Shown here piece after piece: positions 8,947 to 18,293 of a stretch of DNA of 42,418 nt (the stretch's first letter is position 1; the number at the start of each line of letters is the position of its first letter). Source of the DNA: Haliscomenobacter sp. (GTDB lineage: Bacteria; Bacteroidota; Bacteroidia; Chitinophagales; Saprospiraceae); assembly GCF_016718685.1 (NCBI RefSeq), contig NZ_JADKCX010000150.1:1-42418 (forward strand). The letters run 5' to 3'. The position numbers and the translations under genes were made by a program. Below the pieces are notes generated by a model, which saw only the letters and a list, made by a program, of their open reading frames with translations, did not search any database and was not told the DNA's origin.

Positions 8947-9539
8947 ATGAATACGATTGTTTTTGACAAAGAAATAGCCGTTTGTTGTGTGGCGGCCAGC
9001 TCATTCCCGGACGGTGTGCTGGCCGCCTTCCAAACCTTGCATGGGCAACTCGACCGCAAAGAAGAGCGCCAGCATTTTGGGCTCTCCCACGGTCAGGGCA
9101 ATGGTGGAATTCATTATCTGGCAGCGGCTACCGAACTGAATGCAGGTGAAGCGGAAGCACTGGGGCTGGATCGTTTTACCATTCAAAAAGGAGCTTATCT
9201 GGGGCTTACCATCGAGGATTACCTGAAAGACTTGGGGAAATTGGTCGAACTTTTGAACGTTTGTTACAAACCCCCGATCTTGATCCACAAGGTTATTGCC
9301 TCGAAATTTATGCCGGAAAAGATGTGCAATGTTTGGTCAAATTGAAAACTGAGCGAATTCCGCTGCCCCCTAAACTCGGCCAACCTGCTCAACGCGCCCT
9401 GGCAAGCGCAGGCATCAACACCCTGGAAGATTGCTGCCGATTTCGGGAAACGGAGCTCGCCAAATTGCACGGTGTAGGCCCCAATGCCCTCACCAAAATC
9501 AAGGCAGCAATGGCCGAACATGGTCTGTACTTCAACTAA
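8947..9539 (+). CDS. GyrI-like/unknown N-domain fused to a helix-hairpin-helix C-domain, one frameshift
   Basis: Starts at ATG 8947 (a GTG lies three bases earlier). The N-terminal ~135 residues (FGLSHGQGNGGIHYLAAATE, IQKGAYLGLTIEDYLKDLGK) resemble the GyrI-like small-molecule-binding fold. A base is missing in the T-run 9251-9254; the other frame resumes ERLLQTPDLDPQGYCLEIYA. The last ~55 residues (LGQPAQRALASAGINTLEDC, LAKLHGVGPNALTKIKAAMA) form a tandem helix-hairpin-helix like the RNA polymerase alpha C-terminal domain, with the hairpin HGVGP. The first part would bind a ligand and the second DNA or protein. The family name of the N-domain is tentative; the HhH unit is clear. The gene sits between two DUF1801 genes. 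Confidence 0.65.
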
Positions 9540-9568
9540 TAATTGTTCCACTTTTTCAAGCGATCAAA

Positions 9569-9952
9569 ATGGCTAAAACCGACTACAAATCCGTCGACGA
9601 ATACATTGCGCTACAAGCCGCCGACAAACAAGCAGCGCTAGAGGAACTCCGGCAGTTCATTCGGAGTCAAATTCCCCCAATGGCACAGGAAGTGATCAGC
9701 TACCAAATGCCGATGTACAAGTACCTGGGCAACTTGGTGGGCTTTGCGTGCTTTGCCAAACATTACAGTTTCATCACTGCGAATGCCTCAACTTTGGAGC
9801 AATTCCGAGCAGAGTTGAAAGACTACAAGTTTTCCCCATCAGCAGTCCAATTGCCATATGGGAAGCCCCTGCCAAGCGAGCTTTTGGGGCGCATCATTCA
9901 ACAACGCATTGTGGAGAATGAAGGGCTGGCGGCGAAGAAAAAACAGAAGTAG
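9569..9952 (+). CDS. DUF1801-domain protein (YdhG-like)
   Basis: 127 residues from ATG 9569. The frame is open further upstream, but that part overlaps the preceding gene in another frame. AKTDYKSVDEYIALQAADKQ is the usual N-terminal helix. IPPMAQEVISYQMPMYKYLG is the conserved core (E-x-I-S-Y-x-M-P-x), followed by LVGFACFAKHYSFITANA. The Lys-rich tail (AAKKKQK) is common in this family. Members related to YdhG/Fra have been proposed to handle iron. That is family knowledge and not shown here. It follows the GyrI/HhH gene by 29 bases, so the two may be cotranscribed. It is convergent with the methyltransferase. Confidence 0.75.
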   Translation: MAKTDYKSVDEYIALQAADKQAALEELRQFIRSQIPPMAQEVISYQMPMYKYLGNLVGFACFAKHYSFITANASTLEQFRAELKDYKFSPSAVQLPYGKPLPSELLGRIIQQRIVENEGLAAKKKQK

Positions 9953-9962
9953 ACGGGGGATT

Positions 9963-10657
9963 TCAGGCCTTTTTTCAAAGACCATACACATGCCTTGCAT
10001 GTCGTAGGTTGTGCCATATATGATAACTGGCGGCTCGGTCTCCTGCTGGGTTTGGATCAATTCAAAACCACATTCGGCAAAAATGTGCTGGATTTCTTCC
10101 ACATCTCTTAGATTGAAAAGTGGCGTGACGAAAGGTAGTTTTTCCATAATTTCTTTTGTCCTAATTCCGACGTAAAACCTGGCACCCGGCTTCATCACCC
10201 GTCCAATCTCTTGCAAATGGGCAAAGGGTTTATCCCAGAAATAAATCACATTGATACAAAACACTGCATCAAAAAGCCCAGCGGCGTAAGGCAATTGATC
10301 ACTGCTGCCCATTTGCAGGTCAAGCAGTCCTTGACGAATCAAGTCTGCATTGTTCTTGCGTGCTGCTTTGACCATTGCAGCGGAATAGTCAATCCCGTAG
10401 AGTTTGAGCTTTTCTGCTTTGTGCAAAACCTCCTTAAAAAAATGGCCATTGCCAAAACCTATTTCGAGTACCTGATCGCCGGGATGTAATTCCAGGTGTT
10501 GCAAAACCAGCCGGTACAAACTGCGGTTGCTTTCGTTCATGCGCTCTCCAATGGTTTTGGCAAATACCCCTTGGGGTTTGCGCAATTGTTGGGCAATGAA
10601 CTCCGGTGTGGGCGTAGGGTTGAAACGTTGCAGCAATTTTTTGAAAAATGCAATCAT
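9963..10657 (-). CDS. class I SAM-dependent methyltransferase, stop lost by a homopolymer error
   Basis: Starts at ATG 10657 (MIAFFKKLLQRFNPTPTPEF); a longer frame to 11044 overlaps the divergent DUF1835 gene and is not credible. Motif I is VLEIGFGNGHFF, motif II LKLYGIDYSAAM, and later FDAVFCINVIYFWDKPF and PGARFYVGI match a methyltransferase of the UbiE/COQ5 type. As written, the frame runs on to 9839 through the neighbouring gene. With one more base in the T-run at 9970-9975 it would end normally as MVFEKKA with a stop at 9963-9965. I give that end. Length is then about 231 residues. Substrate unknown; the short hydrophobic N-terminus may let it touch the membrane. Confidence 0.75.
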
Positions 10658-10734
10658 CGGTAGTAGATTTAGCGTTTGTTTAAATTTTTGAAAAAAGAGT
10701 CTTAAATATTTCTTCAAAAATCCTATTTTTATTT

Positions 10735-10742
10735 TATTTTTG
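10735..10742 (+). promoter_or_regulatory. possible Bacteroidota -7 promoter element for the DUF1835 gene
   Basis: TATTTTTG matches the Bacteroidota -7 consensus TAnnTTTG and lies 20 bases before ATG 10763, in a very AT-rich divergent gap. I see no good -33 TTTG at the expected distance, so this is weak. Confidence 0.25.
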
Positions 10743-10762
10743 AAAAAAATCCAAACAAAAAT

Positions 10763-11530
10763 ATGATCTTCCATATTCTCAACGGCGACAGCCTTGCCCA
10801 CACTTTTGCCCAAAGCAGTATCCCCGGAGAACTCATCATTTGTAGAGAAGCCCTGATAGACGGCCCGGTTCAGGCCAATAGTCTGGATACTTTTTGGGGC
10901 ATTCGTGCCAGTTATATAGCCCAGGCCTACGGAGGGCATCGGGATCAGTACTACCAAAAGGTGGTGAGCGAAATGGATAAAATGTTGCGCTTGCCCAAAG
11001 ATGCTGAAATTTGCCTCTGGTTCGAAGACGATTTGTTTTGTCAAACCAACATGTGGTTTTTGCTCTCGCTACTCGGTGAAGAATGGCAAGGTGGCCGCAT
11101 CAGGAGGGTATTCCCAGTCATGGATGCTAGCGTAGATCATTGGCGGGGTTTTGGGGCGTCCGATCCGGCATTATTGGCGCAGAGTTTTGCCCAGCGGGTT
11201 CCCTTTGAGTCCAATGATTTGGATCTGGGCATCAAGCTATGGGAGGCTTACCGCTCAGGAAATTTTGAACGTTTGTTGGCCCTGTCCCAGCTGCCCTCCC
11301 CTTGTTTTCGGCATTTGCCAGAAGTTTGTCAGGCACAGGTAGATCGTTTCCCGATCAAGGGTCAATTGGGTCGCCCAGAGCAATTGATCGCGGATATTCT
11401 ACAACATACCCCCAAAGATTTCAATGTGGTTTTTGCGGCTTTTGGGCAAAAAGCGGGGGTGTATGGGTTCGGGGATACGCAGGTGAAGGGGATTTATGAG
11501 CGGGTGTTGGGGATGGAGGAATTGATTTGA
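10763..11530 (+). CDS. DUF1835-domain protein
   Basis: 255 residues. The first 120 follow the DUF1835 pattern closely: MIFHILNGDSLAHTF, then IPGELIICREALIDGPV and FWGIRASYIAQAYGG, then KDAEICLWFEDDLFCQTNMW. The fold is thought to be Rossmann-like, with ILNGDS resembling a nucleotide-binding turn. The rest is helical and ends in a winged-helix-like region (PKDFNVVFAAFGQKAGVYGF). The domain is widespread in Bacteroidota and Firmicutes; no biochemical function is established. It is cytoplasmic. It is divergent from the methyltransferase, with a 105-base AT-rich gap, and convergent with the DinB gene, 34 bases apart. Confidence 0.8.
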   Translation: MIFHILNGDSLAHTFAQSSIPGELIICREALIDGPVQANSLDTFWGIRASYIAQAYGGHRDQYYQKVVSEMDKMLRLPKDAEICLWFEDDLFCQTNMWFLLSLLGEEWQGGRIRRVFPVMDASVDHWRGFGASDPALLAQSFAQRVPFESNDLDLGIKLWEAYRSGNFERLLALSQLPSPCFRHLPEVCQAQVDRFPIKGQLGRPEQLIADILQHTPKDFNVVFAAFGQKAGVYGFGDTQVKGIYERVLGMEELI

Positions 11531-11564
11531 TTGGATGTTAATTACGTTCAAAACTGAGGGGTGC

Positions 11565-12740
11565 TTATTTTGGATAGTTTGAGTGCGATTTTATCTTTTT
11601 TATTTGATTTAAATGCCTATCAGTATGACCATAATGCACAACAAATAGACCATGAATACTCCTACGGTTATTTGGCTCCCCTTCTCTTGGCGTATAATGC
11701 ACTTTTAAGTCTTTGCTTGTTTTTTTTACAAAATCGAGTAGGTGATCTCTCCCAAAAATAAAAAAACTCAAATTATCTTTCCCTTTCATATAACCTAGTG
11801 GTATTGCATTTTCTGGAGCGTTATGTAATTGTCGATCTGCCATCCATGACAGGTATGTACTGTCAGAAAGTGCATTGATATGATACTCGGGTTGGGGAGG
11901 CAATTCAGTAGCGAGCCAAGCCTCTTGTAAAAATATCCTTTCATAAATCCCAAGATGTTCAACGACCTGAGCAATACTCCAAGTCTCTTTTGATGGCTTG
12001 AAATGCCATTGTTTGTTGGTAAGGGGACTTGTCTCTGTAATTATTGCTTGCTTAGTTCTTTCTAATTCTTTTAAGAGCATAGCCCTATCTCGCTCTGTCC
12101 AAAACTTTCCGTTTTGAGGGAAATTCTGGTCAGATTTGATTCGTCTAATTTGATTGGTATGCCTTGTCGTATGCGTGATGTAAACTATCGTATATTGATG
12201 TAAATCTCTTACGGCCCAATCCCCCCATTCTGAAGGGCGATAAACATAATGCTTACGAAAATCGGCAGTTGAATTTTCTATCAACTTTGTCACCTCTGCT
12301 CTATGGTAGTTGAAGTATTTCTTCAGTTCAATCAATCCTTTAAACCTGCCCAAAGGAACGGCAGCAGGAGGAGATTTCCCTTTTGTTGTATCGGTACTAT
12401 ACGACAACATAAGACTGTCTTTAACGGTCAAATTACTTGTATAGCCTGCCTCTTCGGGTGTGTATTGATTGCAAAATAAATCCCAATGTAAAATTTCCTC
12501 AAAAGTTCCAAGGTGTTCTAAAACTTCTGCAATAGACCATTTATTGCTGTCAGGTTTAAATGCAATTTGTACTGCATTCAGGTTTTCGATTTCCTTCATC
12601 AACTCAATCTGCGTTGTTTTAAGTCCTTCCAATAAAAATTGCCTTTCTTGATCAACCCATAGTCGAGTGCTTTCTTTCTGAGCAAAAAGTATTGGAAGAA
12701 AGCCTACTGTCAATAAAAATACATTTAGATTTTTCTTCAT
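11565..12740 (-). CDS. exported tandem DinB-like protein
   Basis: 391 residues with a signal peptide (MKKNLNVFLLTVGFLPILFA). Two copies of a DinB-type four-helix domain follow, about residues 25-210 and 215-391. Each has the metal-ligand helix (WSIAEVLEHLGTFEEIL and WSIAQVVEHLGIYERIF) and the late His-rich helix (THTTRHTNQIRRIK and HYGHTDRHLNQIKKIK). Each also has a PLG(R/Y)xKG segment before the third helix. DinB/YfiT proteins bind Ni or Zn through three His residues. They are usually about 160-residue single-domain cytoplasmic proteins that act, where known, in thiol or mycothiol chemistry. An exported double version is less usual. The substrate is unknown. The upstream region shares a repeat with the Reg_prop gene (12820-12852). 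Confidence 0.8.
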   Translation of the reverse strand: MKKNLNVFLLTVGFLPILFAQKESTRLWVDQERQFLLEGLKTTQIELMKEIENLNAVQIAFKPDSNKWSIAEVLEHLGTFEEILHWDLFCNQYTPEEAGYTSNLTVKDSLMLSYSTDTTKGKSPPAAVPLGRFKGLIELKKYFNYHRAEVTKLIENSTADFRKHYVYRPSEWGDWAVRDLHQYTIVYITHTTRHTNQIRRIKSDQNFPQNGKFWTERDRAMLLKELERTKQAIITETSPLTNKQWHFKPSKETWSIAQVVEHLGIYERIFLQEAWLATELPPQPEYHINALSDSTYLSWMADRQLHNAPENAIPLGYMKGKDNLSFFIFGRDHLLDFVKKTSKDLKVHYTPREGEPNNRRSIHGLFVVHYGHTDRHLNQIKKIKSHSNYPK

Positions 12741-12819
12741 CTTACTTTGTTTTTAGTTTCATCGAATATTGTACTATCCCTACTCCTTTCCATTTGCCCT
12801 GCTCTTTTCCGCAGTAAAT

Positions 12820-12852
12820 ATTGACAGCAATGAGTTTAAAGCTACAAGAAAA
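12820..12852 (-). repeat. 33-bp interspersed repeat, copy 1 (upstream of DinB gene)
   Basis: This stretch matches 18294-18326 at about 28 of 33 positions, including a perfect 17-base core TTAAAGCTACAAGAAAA (12836-12852). Both copies lie 50-80 bases upstream of a minus-strand gene for an exported protein, in the same orientation. It could be a shared regulatory site, an mRNA leader, or a fragment of a dispersed element. Confidence 0.5.
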
Positions 12853-12960
12853 GCCTCACAACAAGCCCATTTTTTCAGGCAAAATTAATGGCTCATCTTT
12901 TCACCCAATCCCCGCCAACATTTTATCCAAGTAAAAACAAAACTACAGTTACACCACTTT

Positions 12961-13773
12961 TTACTTGTTTTTAACGCAGCTGGCTAATGCTCGTTTTACC
13001 TCTTCAGGAAAACCTGATAACCCAGGGATATCATTGTATTCTACAACATATCTATTTCCGTTCTTTTCTTCCAAAATGTCTATTGCGACAATATCCAATT
13101 TGAGGTATTCCTGCAATATTTTTACTTGTTGAACTAGTTCTACATCTTGTTCAACCATGACAAAATCCATGGTTTGAACGTTTGCTTTCCAAAATTTACC
13201 TTTCCTTGCCATTGCCCAAACTTGATCGCCAATGGCCAAATACCGAATGTCTCTTTCGTAATCAATATAAGGTTCAATCGTGACGTAGTCATCCGTTATA
13301 AAAAGTAAATCCTTAACATCCTGCCATTTTTCTTCGTTGCTTACTAAAACCTTACCAAACCCTCCGTGATAATTGCCTGCCTTCACAACAAAGGGGAAAG
13401 GCATTTCGACATTTTTTAGTTGAGTCGACGCTGTGGCTACGTTAAATGGTATTACCGGCAACTTACAATCTTTAAGCGTGCTTAACATAGACAATCGATC
13501 ATAACCTTTTAGTAGAGAACTTGCGTTATTCACACATGGAACACCCGAAAAATTGATCAGCTCAAGGATTGTCCGATATTTTGGGTTTGGTTTGATGGCA
13601 CCTAATCTCCATAAAATTCTATCCGGCTTACATACCCCATTTTGATCAATTGCATACAGCTGATCATTTTTTATAAGCCATTCAGTGAATTGGATTTTTT
13701 TCTGCTCGACTTTGTATTCAGGCAAAAAATCTTGCCAATATACTTCTCCATTGACGACTAAAACAGTTTCCAT
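12961..13773 (-). CDS. ATP-grasp family protein (RimK/synapsin-like)
   Basis: 270 residues. The order of parts fits ATP-grasp ligases. An N-terminal preATP-grasp region comes first. Then FPFVVKAGNYHGGFGKVLVS holds the ATP-binding Lys and the glycine-rich loop (G-G-F-G-K), followed by DYVTIEPYIDYERDIRYLAI. RDIR is the metal- and substrate-side motif of RimK-like enzymes. The end is IVAIDILEEKNGNRYVVEYN DIPG, where E-Y-N supplies the Mg ligands. Such enzymes join a carboxylate to an amine or thiol through an acyl-phosphate. No precursor peptide or partner gene is seen beside it, so the substrate is open. The base composition here is more AT-rich than in neighbouring genes. Confidence 0.75.
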   Translation of the reverse strand: METVLVVNGEVYWQDFLPEYKVEQKKIQFTEWLIKNDQLYAIDQNGVCKPDRILWRLGAIKPNPKYRTILELINFSGVPCVNNASSLLKGYDRLSMLSTLKDCKLPVIPFNVATASTQLKNVEMPFPFVVKAGNYHGGFGKVLVSNEEKWQDVKDLLFITDDYVTIEPYIDYERDIRYLAIGDQVWAMARKGKFWKANVQTMDFVMVEQDVELVQQVKILQEYLKLDIVAIDILEEKNGNRYVVEYNDIPGLSGFPEEVKRALASCVKNK

Positions 13774-13964
13774 TAGTACTCTGCGTTTGGTTTTATAATT
13801 TGCCTATTTAACTACTGATTACCTTGTATCAGCAAGCCGAATTCTTGATTTTTGTTCAAATTAGCCACTTTCATTTAATCCAATGTATAACCTACATCTT
13901 TTTTTGCCCATCTCTCCCCATTTCCTTACATTTATCTAATTTCTTGAAAAGTAAATCATTCATT

Positions 13965-16900
13965 ATGCGCATATTTCTCTCCATTCTGGCACTCGTCACC
14001 CTAACCAATTTCGCCCTCTGGGCGCAAAAAGACAAAAAAGTGCCTCCCCCCGCAGCGGTTCCAGCCAAAGCGGAAAAACCAACAGTTCACCAATCCTCCA
14101 CCTACAGTGGCTTATCCTTGCGCAGCATTGGCCCTGCGGTTACTTCCGGACGGGTCAGTGATTTTGCGGTCAATCCGCGCAATCACGCGGAGTATTATGT
14201 AGCCACCTCTTCTGGAGGCGTCTGGAAAACCAACAACGCGGGTACCACCTGGGTTCCCATTTTTGATGGGCAAGGCTCCTACTCCATCGGTTGTGTTGCA
14301 CTTGATCCGAGCAACCCATCCACCGTGTGGGTTGGCAGCGGTGAAAACAACAACCAACGCGCAGTATCTTATGGCGACGGCGTGTACAAAAGTGAAAACG
14401 GCGGCAAGACCTGGCGCAACATGGGCCTAAAAGCCTCCGAACACATTGCCAATGTGGTGGTTGACCCCAGCAATTCCAATATTGTCTACGTAGCCGCTTA
14501 TGGCCCGGTCTGGAGCGATGGTGGCGAGCGTGGGGTGTACAAAAGCACCGATGGCGGCGAGACCTGGACCAACGTCAAATCGGTCAGCGCCTATACCGGT
14601 TGCAGCAACCTGATCATGGATCCACGCAATCCGCAGGTGTTGTATGCTGCCTTTCACCAGCGTCAGCGCAAGGTGTATACTTACATCGGCGGCGGCCCCG
14701 AGTCAGCCTTGTACAAAACCACCGACGGCGGCGCGACCTGGAAAAAACTGGATGGCTTGCCCGGCGGCGATGTTGGGCGCATCGGCATCGACCTCTCCCC
14801 TGCCAACCCCGATTACGTATATGCAGTAGTTGAAGCCTCCGAAGGCAAAGGCGGCGTGTACCGCTCCACCGACCGGGGCGCGAGTTGGGAAAAAATGAGC
14901 GGCGTCTTTACCAGCGGCAACTATTACCAAGAACTCACCTGCGATCCGCGCGATGTAGACCGCATTTTCATCACTGACTCCTACTACAAAGTCAGCGATG
15001 ACGGTGGCAAAACCGTGCGCAACCTTGGCGAAATCAACAAACACATCGACAACCACTGCATCTGGATTGACCCCGGCAACACCAATCACCTGCGCGTGGG
15101 TTGCGACGGCGGGATCTACGAAAGCTGGGATTTTGCCAAAAGCTGGGAGTTTAAACACAACCTGCCCGTCACCCAGTTTTACAAAGTAGCCACCGACAAT
15201 GGCCTACCCTTCTACCACGTCCACGGCGGAACCCAGGACAACCTCAGTCTCGGCGGGCCCAGCCGCACCACCAGCGACAACGGCATCACCAACGCCGACT
15301 GGTACGTGACCAGCACCGGCGACGGCTTCGAAACCCAGGTGGATCAAACCAATCCCGACATCGTTTACGCCCAAAGCCAATACGGCGGGCTATCCCGCTT
15401 CGACCGCAAGAGTGGCCAATCTGTCTTCATCAAACCCCTTGAAGGTGAAAACGAACCCGCTTTGCGCTGGAACTGGGATGCTCCGCTGACCATCAGCAAC
15501 TTCTCCTCCACCCGCGTGTATTTTGGGGCCAATAAGGTTTTCCGCACCGATAAAAAATGGACAAGTTGCCTGGCGTACCCGACAACAGCTACGTGCACCA
15601 GGTTATCGCTTCACGCCACGATAAAAACAGCGCTTACGTCTGCTTCAACCACCACCGCTACGGCGACTTTAAACCCTACCTGCTCAAAACCAGCGATGGG
15701 GGCAAAACCTGGAAATCCATCAGCGCCACTTTGCCGGAGCGAGGCAGTGTGTACAGCATCGCCGAGGATCACATCGATCCCAACTTGTTGTTTTGTGGCA
15801 CCGAGTTTGGCCTCTTTTTCACCCAAAATGGCGGCGAAACCTGGATTCAACTCAAGTCCGGTCTGCCCACCATTGCGGTGCGCGACCTCGACATCCAGCG
15901 CCGCGAAAACGACCTGGTCCTCGCTACTTTTGGCCGTGGCTTCTACATCCTGGATGACTATTCGCCCCTACGGAACCTCAAAACGGAAACTTTCGATCAG
16001 GCGGCGACCATCTTCCCGGTAAAGGATGCTTTGATGTTTGTTCCCAATACGCCGCTCGGTTTGCGCGATAAAGGCCACTTGGGCAGCAGTTATTACGCCA
16101 CGCCTAACCCACCCGTGGGGGCGGTATTCACCTATTGGTTGAAAGAGGACATCAAAACATTGAAGGCCAAGCGACAGGAAGCAGAAAAAGCCAAATTTGA
16201 TAAAAAAGAACCCGTTTATTATCCCGATATCGAGGCACTGCGCAAGGAAGACGAGCAGCCGGAGCCCTACCTCCTGTTCACCATCACGGATGCAGACGGG
16301 GATGTGGTGCGGCACCTCAAAGCAGCGGCAAGCAAGGGCTTAAAGCGCATCGTTTGGGATTTTCGGCACAATACCACCGCTCCGGTTTTGGGCCGGTACA
16401 AGCCTGCCCCCGACCAGTTGTTTGGTGGGGAAGAAACGGGGCAATTGGCCTTGCCGGGCACTTACAGCGTTAGCCTCAGCAAATACGAAGACGGGGTGTT
16501 GACGCCCATCGCCGGGCCAGTCAAATTCAATTGCAAAGCACTGAATAACGTTACGTTACCCGCTACCGACTTACCCGCCTATGCCGATTTTGTAGCCAAA
16601 GTGGCCAGTCTACGCAAGGCCCTCAGTACGACGAATAGCATCCGGGGCGAATTGAGTGGCCAGATGAGCGCGATTCAGACGGCCATCCAGGAAATGCCCG
16701 CCCCGCCGCAAGACTTGCTGAAAAAGGCTTATGACTTACAACGTCGATTGAATACCGTGACCTTACAACTGAATGGGGATGCTACGCGTGGGCGGCGGGA
16801 ATTTGAAGCACCTTCTTCCATCAATGATCGCTTGGGTTACGCACAAGGGGTAATGTGGGGTACAACCTCTGCGCCTACCCAAACGGCGATCGACAACTAC

Positions 16901-17035
16901 AATATCGCTGCGAAGCAGTTTAAGCCAGCCTTGAGTGAATTAAAAGCCATTGCTGTTGAAGTGACGGAATTGGGCAAACAGTTGGATGTGAAGGGTGCGC
17001 CGGCTACGCCGGGGAGGTGGCCGAGTTGGGAGTAG
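13965..17035 (+). CDS. large sortilin/BNR beta-propeller glycosidase-like exported protein, internal deletion and frameshift
   Basis: Starts at ATG 13965 with a signal peptide (MRIFLSILALVTLTNFALWA). Many propeller repeats follow with BNR/Asp-box motifs: SGGVWKTNNAGTTWVPIF, DGVYKSENGGKTWRNMG, RGVYKSTDGGETWTNV, SALYKTTDGGATWKKL and GVYRSTDRGASWEKM. The frame breaks near 15556-15560 at ANKVFRTDKK, and a second frame starts KMDKLPGVPDNSYVHQ. In relatives about 60-70 residues, including another Asp-box, separate these segments, so a block appears to be missing there. The C-terminal part (16150-17035) has VVRHLKAAASKGLKRIVWDF, an Ig-like or FlgD-like fold, then a helical region. These proteins are called VPS10/sortilin-like or BNR glycosyl hydrolase-like. 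No enzyme activity is established. Confidence 0.75.
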
Positions 17036-17086
17036 GGAAAGGGTTCGAAGGTTCACCTGAACCCTGGGACTTTGGCCCTTATTGAT

Positions 17087-17129
17087 AAGCTATGTTCTGA
17101 GCGACTGGATTTTTGCCAGAACATAGCTT
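17087..17129. terminator. hairpin between convergent genes, possible terminator
   Basis: A perfect 13-bp inverted repeat, AAGCTATGTTCTG (17087-17099) and CAGAACATAGCTT (17117-17129), with a 17-base loop. It lies between the stops of the sortilin-like gene and the Reg_prop gene. The flanks are only moderately T-rich, so termination is likely but not certain. Confidence 0.5.
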
Positions 17130-17144
17130 AACTCCTGTATCTAT

Positions 17145-18245
17145 TTATTTTACCCAAGGTTCTTTTTCAATTGCATTCCTGAATTTCACACCATCATAAA
17201 GGCATATTCCTTGCCAGGTGCCAAACCAAACCTGCCGTTTGTTATCCTCGAAAATACTTTGAACCCCGTTTGTGGTTAATCCGTTTTCAGTTGTGAATTG
17301 GGTAAAATTAGTTCCATCATATCGGTACACACCTTGGTTTTCAACCGAAAACCAAATATTTCCTTTACGATCTTCATATAAACTTCCTATTTCTTCACCT
17401 TTTATTATTCCATCTTTGGTGAAGTTGGTGTAGGTCTTGCCATCAAATTTACTGATACCCCCATAAAATGTCCCAATCCAAATATTCCCTTGCTTGTCCT
17501 CCAAGATGTCCGCAGCGTTATTGTCGGTAAGTCCATTCTGGTTGGTTAAATGAGTAAATTCCCCTTTATGGTATTTGAAAATTCCATTTCCATCGGTAAC
17601 AAGCCAAATGGTTCCACTTTTGTCTTCTATAATATTTTTAACCATTTTATCAGATAGCATGTGCTGTGGATTTTCGACCATTGAATCCGGCAGCAAAAAA
17701 GGCGTGAACTTCTCTCCGTCAAAATGACTAAGCCCTCCAATCGTTCCAATCCAAATTAGTCCGTTTTTGTCAATTGTTAAACCCCAAATTTCCTCATCTT
17801 GCAATCCTTCTTTTATTGAAAATGTTGTGAATTTTTCACCATCGTATTTGATGAGTCCATCGGAAGTTCCAAACCACACATTACCTGCTTTATCTTCTAC
17901 AATTTCTCTAACCGCCATATATGGATGGATTCCTTCGATTGAAATTGTTTCAAGTGTTTGTCCATCGTAGCGGATAATTCCATTTCCATTTGTTCCAAAC
18001 CAATAGTTACCTTTTGTATCTTGGTACATCGTCCTGACAAATTCCCTTACCATTCCATTTAAATTGGTGTGAATTTGTGGAAATGTTGTATTTAGTTTCA
18101 AGACAGGTGTTGGGTTTGGGGAGGTATTTTCCCCCTTCCCTACATTTTCATTTACTTGTCCGTAACAAGCAGAAAGATGAAGTAGGATAAACGCCAAAGT
18201 TAGCATTCTTGCTGGAAGGGGCTTTTTGCTTTTTATTGCTATCAT
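17145..18245 (-). CDS. two-component-regulator-propeller (Reg_prop) lipoprotein
   Basis: 366 residues with a lipoprotein signal (Cys27 in LLHLSAC). Residues ~70-360 are seven or so copies of a ~40-residue repeat with the Reg_prop pattern: DTKGNYWFGTNGNGIIRYDG, DKAGNVWFGTSDGLIKYDGE, DKNGLIWIGTIGGLSHFDGE, DKQGNIWIGTFYGGISKFDG and DRKGNIWFSVENQGVYRYDG. In hybrid two-component systems this propeller is the periplasmic sensor. Here there is no membrane helix, kinase or regulator attached, so it is a free outer or periplasmic propeller, perhaps a binding protein. It precedes no obvious operon partner. The susD gene lies 178 bases upstream on the same strand. Confidence 0.85.
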   Translation of the reverse strand: MIAIKSKKPLPARMLTLAFILLHLSACYGQVNENVGKGENTSPNPTPVLKLNTTFPQIHTNLNGMVREFVRTMYQDTKGNYWFGTNGNGIIRYDGQTLETISIEGIHPYMAVREIVEDKAGNVWFGTSDGLIKYDGEKFTTFSIKEGLQDEEIWGLTIDKNGLIWIGTIGGLSHFDGEKFTPFLLPDSMVENPQHMLSDKMVKNIIEDKSGTIWLVTDGNGIFKYHKGEFTHLTNQNGLTDNNAADILEDKQGNIWIGTFYGGISKFDGKTYTNFTKDGIIKGEEIGSLYEDRKGNIWFSVENQGVYRYDGTNFTQFTTENGLTTNGVQSIFEDNKRQVWFGTWQGICLYDGVKFRNAIEKEPWVK

Positions 18246-18293
18246 GGTTTTATTCTTTTCATTGTTGCCTACAAGGGCTTCGCCACAGTTTTA

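Noticed and set aside
10658..11044. Upstream extension of the methyltransferase to 11044
   Set aside because: It would overlap the divergent DUF1835 gene, which is clearly coding, and the added residues lack similarity to the family.
13824..13964. Extension of the sortilin-like gene to 13824
   Set aside because: The ATG at 13965 is followed directly by a classical signal peptide; the upstream residues are not part of it.
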